From NCBI GenBank assembly GCA_030635025.1, contig DAOVZQ010000172.1, forward strand, positions 1 through 6,058: a DNA stretch of 6,058 bases. Reading direction: 5' to 3'. The position numbers were made by a program, and so were the translations under genes. The notes under the pieces are model-generated. The model was given only the letters and a program-made list of their open reading frames with translations. It had not been told where the DNA came from and did no database searches. The stretch comes from a bacterium. GTDB lineage: Bacteria; Krumholzibacteriota; Krumholzibacteriia; LZORAL124-64-63. This document shows positions 1 to 6,058 of this stretch, piece by piece. How positions within the stretch are numbered: the stretch's first letter is position 1; every line of letters begins with the position of its first letter.

Positions 1-49
1 ATGGTATCGCAAATTTCTGCGCGATCCATACACCTTGCCTACAGGCTGT

Positions 50-78
50 CGATGCATCGTGACGCAGAGATTCTGCGT
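50..78. repeat. Adjacent palindrome and hairpin downstream of channel gene
   Basis: CGATGCATCG (50-59) is a perfect 10-base palindrome. Two bases on, ACGCAGA (62-68) and TCTGCGT (72-78) form a perfect seven-pair stem with a three-base loop. Both lie 50-80 bases past the channel stop codon. The hairpin could act in transcript ending, but no T-run follows in the minus direction. Apart from this, bases 1-129 show no supportable gene. Confidence 0.35.
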
Positions 79-129
79 GCAGAGAAACGCCACTGCGGCC
101 ATCCCCGGACATCGCGAAACACCTTTGCT

Positions 130-579
130 TCATCGCCCACCCTCCCCACCCTTCGCCTCCTTGAGCGAGGACAAGAGGCGCTGTAAGAAGGCGACGATGA
201 GGGCGGTGGTCCAGCCGAACATGATGATGCCGTTGGCCGCCTCGAAGGAGGCCAGGAGCCGCCAGTCCTGATCTAAAGTGACGTCGCCGTAACCGAGGGT
301 CGTATAGGTGACGATCGAGAAATAGAGGGCCTGCTCGAGTCCCTCGATCGCGCCGGGCGCCAGATACGCTACGGCCCAGAGAAGCGACTCGAACACCGAA
401 GCCAGGAACATCAGCAGCACCAGCGCCGAGACGAGGATCGTCGCCGAGAAACGCGGCCTCGTTCGCCAACGTTCCGGCTGCAAGACTTGGAGGGACCGCA
501 GCGCCGCCCCCGTGCAGCTGGCGTGCACGACCGTGGTGGCGAAGACGAGGAGCGATCCCCACGCGATTTGCCGAAGCAC
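130..579 (-). CDS. Small pore-loop potassium channel (Ion_trans_2 type)
   Basis: This 149-residue inner-membrane protein is predicted to conduct K+ passively. The decisive motif is TTLGYGDV at residues 93-100, the canonical K+ selectivity filter. It sits in a pore loop (about 79-100) between hydrophobic helices at about 44-73 and 108-134. An extra N-terminal hydrophobic helix (about 3-25) is followed by a basic loop (ERWRTRPR, 36-43). The positive-inside rule therefore places that loop and the C-terminus in the cytoplasm and the N-terminus outside. No RCK/TrkA-N or cyclic-nucleotide domain follows the pore: the protein ends soon after the last helix in a short tail rich in Lys and Gly. The start is GTG (577-579), chosen because a GAGGGAGA-like ribosome binding site lies just upstream and the N-terminal helix follows directly. 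The gene lies 76 bases downstream of a cation/proton antiporter on the same strand. The channel assignment is strong; gating and physiological role are unknown. Confidence 0.88.
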   Translation of the reverse strand: MLRQIAWGSLLVFATTVVHASCTGAALRSLQVLQPERWRTRPRFSATILVSALVLLMFLASVFESLLWAVAYLAPGAIEGLEQALYFSIVTYTTLGYGDVTLDQDWRLLASFEAANGIIMFGWTTALIVAFLQRLLSSLKEAKGGEGGR

Positions 580-587
580 TGGCTATC
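580..587 (-). promoter_or_regulatory. Ribosome binding site for GTG start of channel gene
   Basis: Reading on the minus strand into the start codon at 577-579, the upstream bases are GTAGAGGGAGATAGCCA. A purine-rich GAGGGAG core sits about seven bases from GTG; the short span given here is its spacer side. This supports initiation at GTG, with no usable ATG until Met57, which lies inside the second membrane helix. Confidence 0.5.
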
Positions 588-655
588 TCCCTCTACCGAC
601 GAGTCCGAGTCGAGCTGTCACGCCCTGTCGAGCCGCTACGCTGTCGTCCCGCATG

Positions 656-1927
656 TTACGACGCCGACTTCAGGAGACTCTTCAGGTAGTCGGGCTTGAA
701 GAACGTGCCGATGGCGGACCCCTGGACCAGGATCGAGAAGGCGACCACCGCGAAGGTCATGTTGACAATCAACGGCTTGGTGGGGCTGTCGGGCAGCGAG
801 AGGGCCAGAGCCAACGCGAGTCCGCCACGCAGGCCACCCCAGGTGAGCAGCTTGGTCAGGCCCCAGCGGTCACCGTCGAGGGCCCCCGCAGCTGAGAGCC
901 CGACGATCGGCACGAACACGCTGATCGCACGCGCGACGAGACACACGGCGATGGCGGAGAGCACGACCACCAGGAGCGAGTCGCCCGGAATCGTGTGGAC
1001 CAGGACGACCGACAGTCCCATCAGCACGAACAGGAGCGAGTTCAAGATCTCGTCGATGCCGTGCCAGAACGTCTTCAGGGGCTCGAGCAGTTTATCGGGC
1101 AGCCGGGGCGCCGTGAAGTTGCCGATGACCAGGCCGGTCACCACCATGGCGATCGGGCCGGAAACGTCTATGCGCAGGGCGATGCCGTAACCCAGCATGA
1201 CGGCCGCCAGGGTGATCGCGAGCTGCGTGGCATACAGGCTCGCACGCGTGAGCATGAGGTGCATCACGAGGCTCACCGCGAGCCCGAGCAAGACGGCGCC
1301 GAGCGCTTCTCGAACGAAAAGACCGACGGCTCCGCCGAGCGTCGCATCAGCCGTCCCGGCGGCGAGGCCCAGGGCGATCGTGAAGAGCACGACTCCCACA
1401 CCGTCGTTGAACAGCGACTCCCCGTTGATGATCGCCTCCAGGCGGTCGGGCAGGCCGGCCTGCTTGAGGATCGCCAACGCCGCGATGGGATCCGTGGGAG
1501 AGATCAGCGCGCCGAACACGAACGCGTACGCGAAAGGAATCCGGACGCCGAACAGCCCTAGGACGATCCACAGCATGAGGCCGATCAGCAGACAGGCCAG
1601 AATCGTAGCACCGATCGCCAGTGTGACGATGGTCCCCTTCTCCTCTTCAAGCGACCGGAACCGCACGCCGGCTCCGCCGGCGAACAGCATGAAGCACAGC
1701 ACGCCGTTCAGCAGCGTCTCGCTCAGGTCCAGATCGCCGACGAGCCCCCGCACCCAACTCAGGACGTCAACCGCACCGAAGGCGTTCAGGAGGAAGAGGG
1801 CCACGGTGAGGACGAGCGCCTGCAGCATGAGCCCGATGGTGGCCTGCAGGCGCAGGACGCGTTCGTTGAACAGGCCGAACAGCGCGGTCAGTCCGAGTAG
1901 AAGCGCGACGCTCCAGAAGAGTGTCAT
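656..1927 (-). CDS. CPA1-family cation/proton antiporter (NhaP-like)
   Basis: This 423-residue inner-membrane protein is predicted to exchange cytoplasmic Na+ (or K+) for protons, serving pH and salt homeostasis. Nearly the whole length is hydrophobic, with about 12-13 possible membrane helices, and there is no large C-terminal cytosolic domain. Family motifs are SPTDPIA (143-149), which provides the Thr-Asp unwound-helix motif, and ESLFNDGVGVVLF (170-182), whose Asn174-Asp175 pair is the ND signature of electroneutral CPA1 exchangers. Arg333 lies in ARAISVF, and the conserved GGLRGGLALAL stretch begins at 364. The ATG start at 1927 is preceded by a modest AGGACGGGG-like ribosome binding site about 6 bases away. 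The length is near the usual size of short NhaP proteins. It lies 61 bases downstream of the deacylase gene and upstream of the K+ channel, so it may be in one transcript with both. Na+ versus K+ specificity cannot be read from the sequence. Confidence 0.93.
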   Translation of the reverse strand: MTLFWSVALLLGLTALFGLFNERVLRLQATIGLMLQALVLTVALFLLNAFGAVDVLSWVRGLVGDLDLSETLLNGVLCFMLFAGGAGVRFRSLEEEKGTIVTLAIGATILACLLIGLMLWIVLGLFGVRIPFAYAFVFGALISPTDPIAALAILKQAGLPDRLEAIINGESLFNDGVGVVLFTIALGLAAGTADATLGGAVGLFVREALGAVLLGLAVSLVMHLMLTRASLYATQLAITLAAVMLGYGIALRIDVSGPIAMVVTGLVIGNFTAPRLPDKLLEPLKTFWHGIDEILNSLLFVLMGLSVVLVHTIPGDSLLVVVLSAIAVCLVARAISVFVPIVGLSAAGALDGDRWGLTKLLTWGGLRGGLALALALSLPDSPTKPLIVNMTFAVVAFSILVQGSAIGTFFKPDYLKSLLKSAS

Positions 1928-1988
1928 CGTAACCCCGTCCTGCTTGGTACCCGGCGCCGTGCCGCTGTCCAGGCGCCCCGCGTCCCTA

Positions 1989-3548
1989 CTACTGCACCGG
2001 TAACCTTATGGGCTGGCCCGGAAACACGTCCTTCAGGACCTTCGAGCCCTTTACCACGATCGTGCCGTTGACCACGACGTAGGGGATCCCGGTGGAAGGC
2101 AGTCCACCGTTTGCAGGGGTAGCATTCTGCTTGACCGTGGCGGGGTCGAACACCGTGACGTCCGCATCGGCGCCGACCTTTATGCGGCCCTTGTTGGCCA
2201 TTTGTGGTATGCCGTTGTCTTGCAGGAACTTGGCCGGCATGTAGGTCATCTTCGAGATCGCCAGCATCAGTGGCATGAGGTTTTGCTCGCGCACCATTTG
2301 CAGCACCAGGGCATGGGTTCCGGCGCTCCTGGGATGGCCGTTGACCGCGTCGTAGGGCGTATCCCAATCATAAATAATAGAGCCATCTGATTTCGCGTTA
2401 TAAGGAAACGCATCGCTGCCGACGAGGCTGGTCGGATGCGCGAGGGCCTGGGCCACGGTCTCCTTGGTGGCGTTCTCGAATGTGACGCTGGTGAACGGTG
2501 CGTTCTTCACCAGGTACTCATACCGTTCTTTCGTCAACGGTGTCATCGTGGCTATCTCGACGATGTCGCTGTAGGTGTGGCCCATGTTGTTCTGGTAGTT
2601 GTCCGGATGGAGATAGTCTGCGGCCGCAATGGTCGCACCGTAGGTGTAGGGGTAGATCTCACTAATGACCTGGTGGCCAGAGGCGTAGGCCTTATCGATC
2701 ATTTCCTGGCAATATTTCGTCAAGTCAAGGCACTGCGCCGTCATATGCTGGACGATCAAGCCGCCACCGCCCGCCAACACGGCAGCCAACTGCTCGTCCG
2801 TCCCCAACATCCCACTGGCACCTTGATCCTGGCCGGAGAATCGCCCGTGCAGCCCCAGGAGGAGCCCGTACTTCCCGGCAATCGCCTGAACGCCGTACGT
2901 CTCTTTTGAGGTAATGCCGTCGACCATGTAGCCCGTCGTAAGCCCTACGCCGAGCGCGCCCTCCCTCACGCCCTGTTCCAGTTTGGAGAGGATCGTATCT
3001 ATCTGGGCATCGGTGGCGACTTTCGTCGACCAATTCATCGTGGCCCCGGATGATTTGGCATCCTCGAGGTCATAAAGTGATGCGCCGCTCTTCGACTTGA
3101 AGTTTGGATTCAAAACCATTTCGCGGGCCGCCATTACACTGGCCGTGGCGCCATAATTGGTTGCGGACTTGCCTTCCATGCTGTCGTACCACTCACCGAC
3201 CGGAAGGACGCCACCCTCGAGCTCCAGCGGCGTCGTGATGCCGTCGCGCAGTGCCAGTTTTCTGCCAAACGGCACTAACACATTGTGGTGGTGGGTATCG
3301 ATGAAGCCCGGAGCAACCACATGGCCCGAGGCATCGATCGTTTCCGCACCTTGGATACTGCTCTGGGTGATGATGGCGATCTTCCCGTCCTTGACACCGA
3401 CGTTGCGAACCGCGTCGAGCCCGCTTTCGGGGTCCATCACTCGGCCGTTCAGGATCACCAGGTCGTAGTCCTGCGCCTGAGCCGGCGTGGCGGCGAGCCC
3501 ACTGCTAACGGCGAGAGCGATCGCCAGATATCTGAGTTGCATCGACAT
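1989..3548 (-). CDS. Secreted amidohydrolase, N-acyl-D-amino-acid deacylase (COG3653) family
   Basis: This 519-residue metal-dependent hydrolase probably cleaves an amide bond, such as that of an N-acyl-D-amino acid; the true substrate is unknown. A signal peptide (about 1-25, ending ATPAQA before Gln26) sends it to the periplasm or beyond. Superfamily marks in order are: the PGFIDTHHH metal motif (80-88, likely ligands His86 and His88), GITT (103-106), [17 protein letters not shown] (191-207), LHGR (233-236, ligand His234), QHM (267-269, ligand His268), GSDAFP (377-382, catalytic Asp379), [12 protein letters not shown] (405-416), the [11 protein letters not shown] strand (459-469) and [10 protein letters not shown] (486-495). 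The Gly-Asn-Cys-Gly ligand loop of classical D-aminoacylases is replaced here by LELEGG (108-113). The ATG at 3548 has AAAGG nine bases upstream; Met3 (3542) is an alternative start. Sampled GC is lower than in its neighbours, with an AT-rich patch near 2360-2405. Deacylase family membership is well supported, but 'D-aminoacylase' as an activity is not. Confidence 0.85.
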   Translation of the reverse strand: MSMQLRYLAIALAVSSGLAATPAQAQDYDLVILNGRVMDPESGLDAVRNVGVKDGKIAIITQSSIQGAETIDASGHVVAPGFIDTHHHNVLVPFGRKLALRDGITTPLELEGGVLPVGEWYDSMEGKSATNYGATASVMAAREMVLNPNFKSKSGASLYDLEDAKSSGATMNWSTKVATDAQIDTILSKLEQGVREGALGVGLTTGYMVDGITSKETYGVQAIAGKYGLLLGLHGRFSGQDQGASGMLGTDEQLAAVLAGGGGLIVQHMTAQCLDLTKYCQEMIDKAYASGHQVISEIYPYTYGATIAAADYLHPDNYQNNMGHTYSDIVEIATMTPLTKERYEYLVKNAPFTSVTFENATKETVAQALAHPTSLVGSDAFPYNAKSDGSIIYDWDTPYDAVNGHPRSAGTHALVLQMVREQNLMPLMLAISKMTYMPAKFLQDNGIPQMANKGRIKVGADADVTVFDPATVKQNATPANGGLPSTGIPYVVVNGTIVVKGSKVLKDVFPGQPIRLPVQ

Positions 3549-3624
3549 GTACTAACGCCTTTCGTCTAGGATCGTATGTGTCTCGACTCTTCGCTGTGGC
3601 AGGGGCCCATTTGCCGTGCGCCTC

Positions 3625-3652
3625 GGCGGGCGCCCCTTTCGGAGCGCCCGCC
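3625..3652 (-). terminator. Strong GC-rich hairpin after the sulfatase gene, possible terminator
   Basis: GGCGGGCGC (3625-3633) and GCGCCCGCC (3644-3652) form a perfect nine-pair stem. Inside it a C/A mismatch is followed by two further C-G pairs closing a four-base loop (3637-3640). The hairpin starts 35 bases past the sulfatase stop codon and lies within the gap before the deacylase gene. No T-rich run follows on either strand, so it is not a classical intrinsic terminator. It may mark a transcript end, stabilise the sulfatase mRNA, or attenuate read-through into the deacylase gene. Confidence 0.45.
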
Positions 3653-3687
3653 AATTCACATTACGACTCTACCTGCGGGTCACCGAC

Positions 3688-5307
3688 TCACTGTCCCTGC
3701 GCGGCGCTGGCCTCCTCCATCTTCTTCTTCACGGCATCGAGGTTGAAGCTCGCGCTCGCCTGCATGGGCGGATACTCGATGGCGGTTTGCGCCAGCTTGG
3801 CCACTTCCTGCTGCATGAGCACGAAGCGCCAGAACTCGCGTCCGTAGAAATTCTCGAACGACATGAACGATTCGTTCGGTCCGTATCCCAAGCGCTCGAA
3901 CGGATCGAGGCGAAGGTTGTAGAGCTTCGGGAAGTTCAACTTGACCGACGCTCCCAACCATCCATCAGGCTGGTCGATCAGCACGTATTTGTAGTCGCCG
4001 ATCCGAGCCGCGGCCAGCTCAGATTGCGTGAAGTACCAGAACTCGCTGCGCGTCGACTCACCGCCGTTGGTCAGCATGTCCGTCTGGTCGTAGCCGTCCA
4101 GATGCACCTTGTAGTTGGTGCCGTTGATTGTCTTGCCGGCGAGCAGCTCCTGGGTGATGTTCGGATTGCCGGCGGCCGTGACGAACGTCGGAAGCCAGTC
4201 CATGCCCGACATCACGCCGTTGATGACCTGGTTCGGCTCCACCCTGCCCGGCCAGCGAACAACGGCAGGCACCCGGAAGCCACCCTCGGTACCCATGCCC
4301 TTCGCACCCTTGAACGGCGTGTTGCCGCCGTCGGGCCAGGTGAAGGTCTCCGTCCCGTTATCCGTCGTAACGACGATAATCGTGTTGTCCGAGACGCCCA
4401 TGTCCTCGAGCTTCTGCATGACGCTGCCGATGATGTCGTCGAACTGCGCCATGCCGGCTTCCTGCAGGGACCAGCCGTTCTCGGGTGTCTTCAGGGCTTC
4501 ATACTTGGGGGAGAGGTACGTGAACACGTGCATGCGGGTCGGGTTGAGCCAGACGAAGAAAGGCTTGCCGGCCGCCTGTGCCTTCTCCATGAAGTCGGTG
4601 GAGAACTTCAGGATGTGGTCGTCCACGGTCTCCATGTCGTACTTGATGCCCTGTGTGGGGTGAGGCGGCAGCGGACCCTCGTCGACGATCCTCTGCTTGC
4701 CGACCTTGCCCCAGCGCGGGTCCACCGTCGGGTCATCCGTGTCCGTGGCCCAGGTATGCAGGAGGTTTCGGGGGCCGACCCTGTCTTTCAACTCCGGCGG
4801 ATACGTCTTGTTGAACGGATCCTCCATCGCGTCGAGATGATAGAGATAGCCGAAGAACTCGTCGAAGCCGTGCAGCGTGGGCAGGAACTCGTTCCTGTCA
4901 CCCAGATGGTTCTTGCCGAACTGTCCGGTGGCATAGCCCATCTCTCTGAGTACGGTGGCGATCGTCGGCGCGGCAGCCGGCATGCCGATGGCAGCGCCCG
5001 CCTGCCCCACGGTGGTCAAACCGGTGCGGATCGGCAGTTGGCCGGTGACGAACGAGGCGCGGCCGGCCGTGCAGCTCGCCTCCGCATAGTAGTCGGTGAA
5101 GATCGCGCCCTCGGCGGCCAGCTGGTCGATGCTCGGCGTACGGCCGGCCATCAGGCCACGGTGATAGGCGCCGATGTTCCACATTCCGATGTCGTCGCCC
5201 ATGATCACGACGATGTTGGGCTGTTGCTGTGCCCAGGCCGGCGTCGTGCCGGCGAGGCACAGTAGCACGACGGCACAGACTCGGCGGATGCTGCTGAACT
5301 GAATCAT
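3688..5307 (-). CDS. Secreted arylsulfatase-like type I sulfatase (COG3119)
   Basis: This 539-residue enzyme is predicted to hydrolyse a sulfate ester in the periplasm or outside the cell. A signal peptide (1-26, ending TPAWA) precedes PNIVVIMGDDIG, whose Asp38 and Asp39 are Ca2+ ligands. CTAGRASFVTG begins at Cys79, the residue converted to formylglycine; the signature is CxAxR rather than CxPxR. GKNHLGD (131-137) supplies Lys132 and His134, His260 lies in RMHVF, TTDNG (314-318) supplies Asp316 and Asn317, and PFKGAKG with Lys333 precedes the EGGFRVPAVVRWPG stretch. All core catalytic positions are therefore present. The C-terminal YPPMQASASFNLD segment resembles the tail of this arylsulfatase group. 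I chose the ATG at 5307 because AAAGGA lies just upstream and the signal peptide starts there. An in-frame GTG at 5406 would add 33 residues, bury the signal peptide and cover the likely promoter. No formylglycine-generating enzyme is encoded in the window. The natural substrate is unknown. Confidence 0.94.
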   Translation of the reverse strand: MIQFSSIRRVCAVVLLCLAGTTPAWAQQQPNIVVIMGDDIGMWNIGAYHRGLMAGRTPSIDQLAAEGAIFTDYYAEASCTAGRASFVTGQLPIRTGLTTVGQAGAAIGMPAAAPTIATVLREMGYATGQFGKNHLGDRNEFLPTLHGFDEFFGYLYHLDAMEDPFNKTYPPELKDRVGPRNLLHTWATDTDDPTVDPRWGKVGKQRIVDEGPLPPHPTQGIKYDMETVDDHILKFSTDFMEKAQAAGKPFFVWLNPTRMHVFTYLSPKYEALKTPENGWSLQEAGMAQFDDIIGSVMQKLEDMGVSDNTIIVVTTDNGTETFTWPDGGNTPFKGAKGMGTEGGFRVPAVVRWPGRVEPNQVINGVMSGMDWLPTFVTAAGNPNITQELLAGKTINGTNYKVHLDGYDQTDMLTNGGESTRSEFWYFTQSELAAARIGDYKYVLIDQPDGWLGASVKLNFPKLYNLRLDPFERLGYGPNESFMSFENFYGREFWRFVLMQQEVAKLAQTAIEYPPMQASASFNLDAVKKKMEEASAAQGQ

Positions 5308-5314
5308 TCCGTTG

Positions 5315-5320
5315 TTCCTT
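5315..5320 (-). promoter_or_regulatory. Ribosome binding site deciding the sulfatase start
   Basis: On the minus strand AAGGAA lies about seven bases upstream of the ATG at 5307, within GGGAAAGGAACAACGGA. This spacing supports the 539-residue form that begins with the signal peptide over the longer GTG form from 5406. Confidence 0.6.
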
Positions 5321-5359
5321 TCCCGCGGTTGCTCATCCAGACCACGTACGAAGGGGCGG

Positions 5360-5388
5360 ATCTTACTATCGAGAATCGTTTGCGCCAA
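5360..5388 (-). promoter_or_regulatory. Possible sigma70-type promoter of the sulfatase gene
   Basis: Read on the minus strand, TTGGCG (5383-5388, 4 of 6 matches to TTGACA) is followed after exactly 17 bases by TAAGAT (5360-5365, 4 of 6 matches to TATAAT). It would start transcription about 45 bases before the sulfatase ATG at 5307. The optimal spacing and the position in the only non-coding gap before the gene favour it, but two 4/6 boxes occur by chance fairly often. Confidence 0.35.
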
Positions 5389-5401
5389 GCGCGACGCAGT
5401 C

Positions 5402-5411
5402 GGCACGTGCC
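5402..5411. promoter_or_regulatory. 10-base perfect palindrome with CACGTG core, possible operator
   Basis: GGCACGTGCC reads identically on both strands. It lies in the 118-base gap, 15 bases beyond the beta-barrel gene's stop codon and 13 bases upstream of the putative -35 box of the sulfatase gene, where an activator or repressor dimer could bind. It could equally be a chance palindrome in GC-rich DNA or a weak hairpin after the beta-barrel gene. Confidence 0.25.
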
Positions 5412-5425
5412 CGAGACCCCGCGGC

Positions 5426-6058
5426 TCAGAAGCTGATGCCGAACGACGTGGTCACGCTGAAGTCGTTCTTGTTGGTGTCCTCGGTCGGCGGCTGGCTGTC
5501 GAAGAACTCGTTCAGGCTGACGTTGAAATAGAAGTCCGTGATGATCTCCCGCTTGAACGAGGTAACGCTGGTGATCCGCCACCGTCCCCCCTGGTTGATC
5601 ACGGGGACGACCATAAGGTTACTGGAGAGGTTTGTCGTGAGGCCGCCCATGCTGAAGAGCGCGAAATCTGTTCTGACGAACCCCTCGAAGACGTTGTCGC
5701 CGTCCTGGCCGGTGAACCGCTCTCGGGAGTATCCCAGCCCGACGGTCGTGGCGAGGGTTAGCGTGTTCGATTGGACGAGGAACCGTCCCGGCCCGCCTCC
5801 CGCGGAAGCTCTGATGTCGAGGCTCATCTGGGAGTTCTGCTCACCCGACACGAGACCCAGGACGTACCACTGTTTCGGCAATTCTCTCTGGTAGACGAAG
5901 CTCGTGTTCAACTTGGAGATGTTGGCGACAGAGTCCTGCCGGCTGAACGACGTGGTGAGATCGAACCTGTAGTTGTTCCGACCCATCTTGTAACTGACGT
6001 CACCGGAGACGTTCACGTCCGTCTTCGCATTCTGCTGCGTGGAGGCAACGCCCAGGTC
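5426..6058 (-). CDS. DUF481 (YdiY-like) outer-membrane beta-barrel protein, 5' end outside window
   Basis: The C-terminal 210 residues of a larger protein are visible; the frame is open to the right edge, so the signal peptide and N-terminus are missing. The GTG at 6014-6016 is internal, since the preceding codons (DLGVASTQQNAKTD) continue the same beta-strand pattern. The sequence is a run of alternating polar/hydrophobic amphipathic strands with aromatic girdle residues, such as FVYQRELPKQWYVLG, followed by a Gly-rich stretch SAGGGPGRFL, then VGLGYSRERF. It ends in SFGISF: the terminal Phe is the usual signal for BAM-dependent outer-membrane insertion. The pattern fits DUF481, the family of E. 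coli YdiY, annotated as salt-induced outer-membrane proteins of unknown molecular function. The gene lies 118 bases upstream of the sulfatase on the same strand; whether they share a transcript is uncertain because a separate promoter is possible in the gap. Confidence 0.8.
   Translation of the reverse strand, partial: DLGVASTQQNAKTDVNVSGDVSYKMGRNNYRFDLTTSFSRQDSVANISKLNTSFVYQRELPKQWYVLGLVSGEQNSQMSLDIRASAGGGPGRFLVQSNTLTLATTVGLGYSRERFTGQDGDNVFEGFVRTDFALFSMGGLTTNLSSNLMVVPVINQGGRWRITSVTSFKREIITDFYFNVSLNEFFDSQPPTEDTNKNDFSVTTSFGISF

Noticed and set aside
1..186. Plus-strand open frame of 61 codons beginning at base 1
   Set aside because: No upstream sequence is available to judge a start, the product has no recognisable features, and its end overlaps the channel gene on the other strand.
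1928..1988. GGCGCC repeated twice (13 bases apart) in the antiporter/deacylase gap as a terminator hairpin
   Set aside because: The stem is only six pairs with a long loop and no T-run. Such self-complementary hexamers are common in GC-rich DNA, and the short gap is more consistent with read-through.
1197..2003. Plus-strand open frame of 268 codons opposite the antiporter gene
   Set aside because: Its composition is dominated by Ser, Arg, Pro and Thr with no family resemblance. It lies opposite a clear CPA1 antiporter and is a shadow frame.
1924..2367. Minus-strand open frame of 147 codons overlapping the 3' end of the deacylase gene
   Set aside because: It is in a different frame from the deacylase C-terminus, which carries good family motifs through to its stop. 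The alternative product is Arg/Gly-rich with no recognisable fold.
3616..5265. Plus-strand open frame of 549 codons opposite the sulfatase gene
   Set aside because: Its translation is very rich in Arg, Val, Leu and His with no recognisable domain. It mirrors the sulfatase gene, whose catalytic motifs are all intact, so it is an antisense shadow typical of GC-rich genes.
5308..5406. N-terminal extension of the sulfatase from a GTG at 5406 (33 extra residues)
   Set aside because: It would place charged residues ahead of a clear signal peptide and run over the promoter candidate. A good ribosome binding site precedes the ATG at 5307 instead.

Overview
The window is about 6 kb of GC-rich DNA (roughly 60-65% by hand counts of sampled 60-base blocks) and encodes a compact, ordinary-looking bacterial chromosome segment. 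All five recognisable genes lie on the minus strand. In order of transcription (right to left) they are: the C-terminal part of a DUF481-type outer-membrane beta-barrel protein cut by the right edge, a secreted type I sulfatase, a secreted amidohydrolase of the N-acyl-D-amino-acid deacylase family, a CPA1 (NhaP-type) cation/proton antiporter, and a small pore-loop potassium channel. The beta-barrel protein ending in Phe and the two signal peptides point to a Gram-negative (diderm) bacterium. The phylum cannot be fixed from this sequence; Proteobacteria are plausible, but other high-GC diderm phyla fit as well.

Layout: bases 1-129 hold no convincing gene, only two short palindromes downstream of the channel gene. 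The channel (130-579) starts at GTG behind a good ribosome binding site. The antiporter (656-1927) lies 76 bases upstream of it and the deacylase (1989-3548) another 61 bases upstream, so these three could be cotranscribed. A 139-base gap (3549-3687) with a strong GC-rich hairpin separates the deacylase from the sulfatase (3688-5307). A 118-base gap (5308-5425) with a 10-base CACGTG-centred palindrome and a plausible promoter separates the sulfatase from the beta-barrel gene (5426 to the edge). No gene-free stretch exceeds 300 bases, and no tRNA, rRNA, CRISPR array or mobile element was seen.

How the genes may work together: the right half is an envelope module in which a sulfatase and an amidohydrolase, both exported, could remove sulfate and N-acyl groups from external organic matter, with a beta-barrel protein in the outer membrane. 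The left half is a monovalent-cation module, with an antiporter plus a K+ channel, suited to pH, Na+ or K+ balance. A link between the two halves is inference from order and spacing only. Nothing here amounts to a clearly new system. The points most worth a second look are the deacylase that lacks the metal-bridging Cys of its family, the CxAxR sulfatase motif, and the antiporter/channel pairing.
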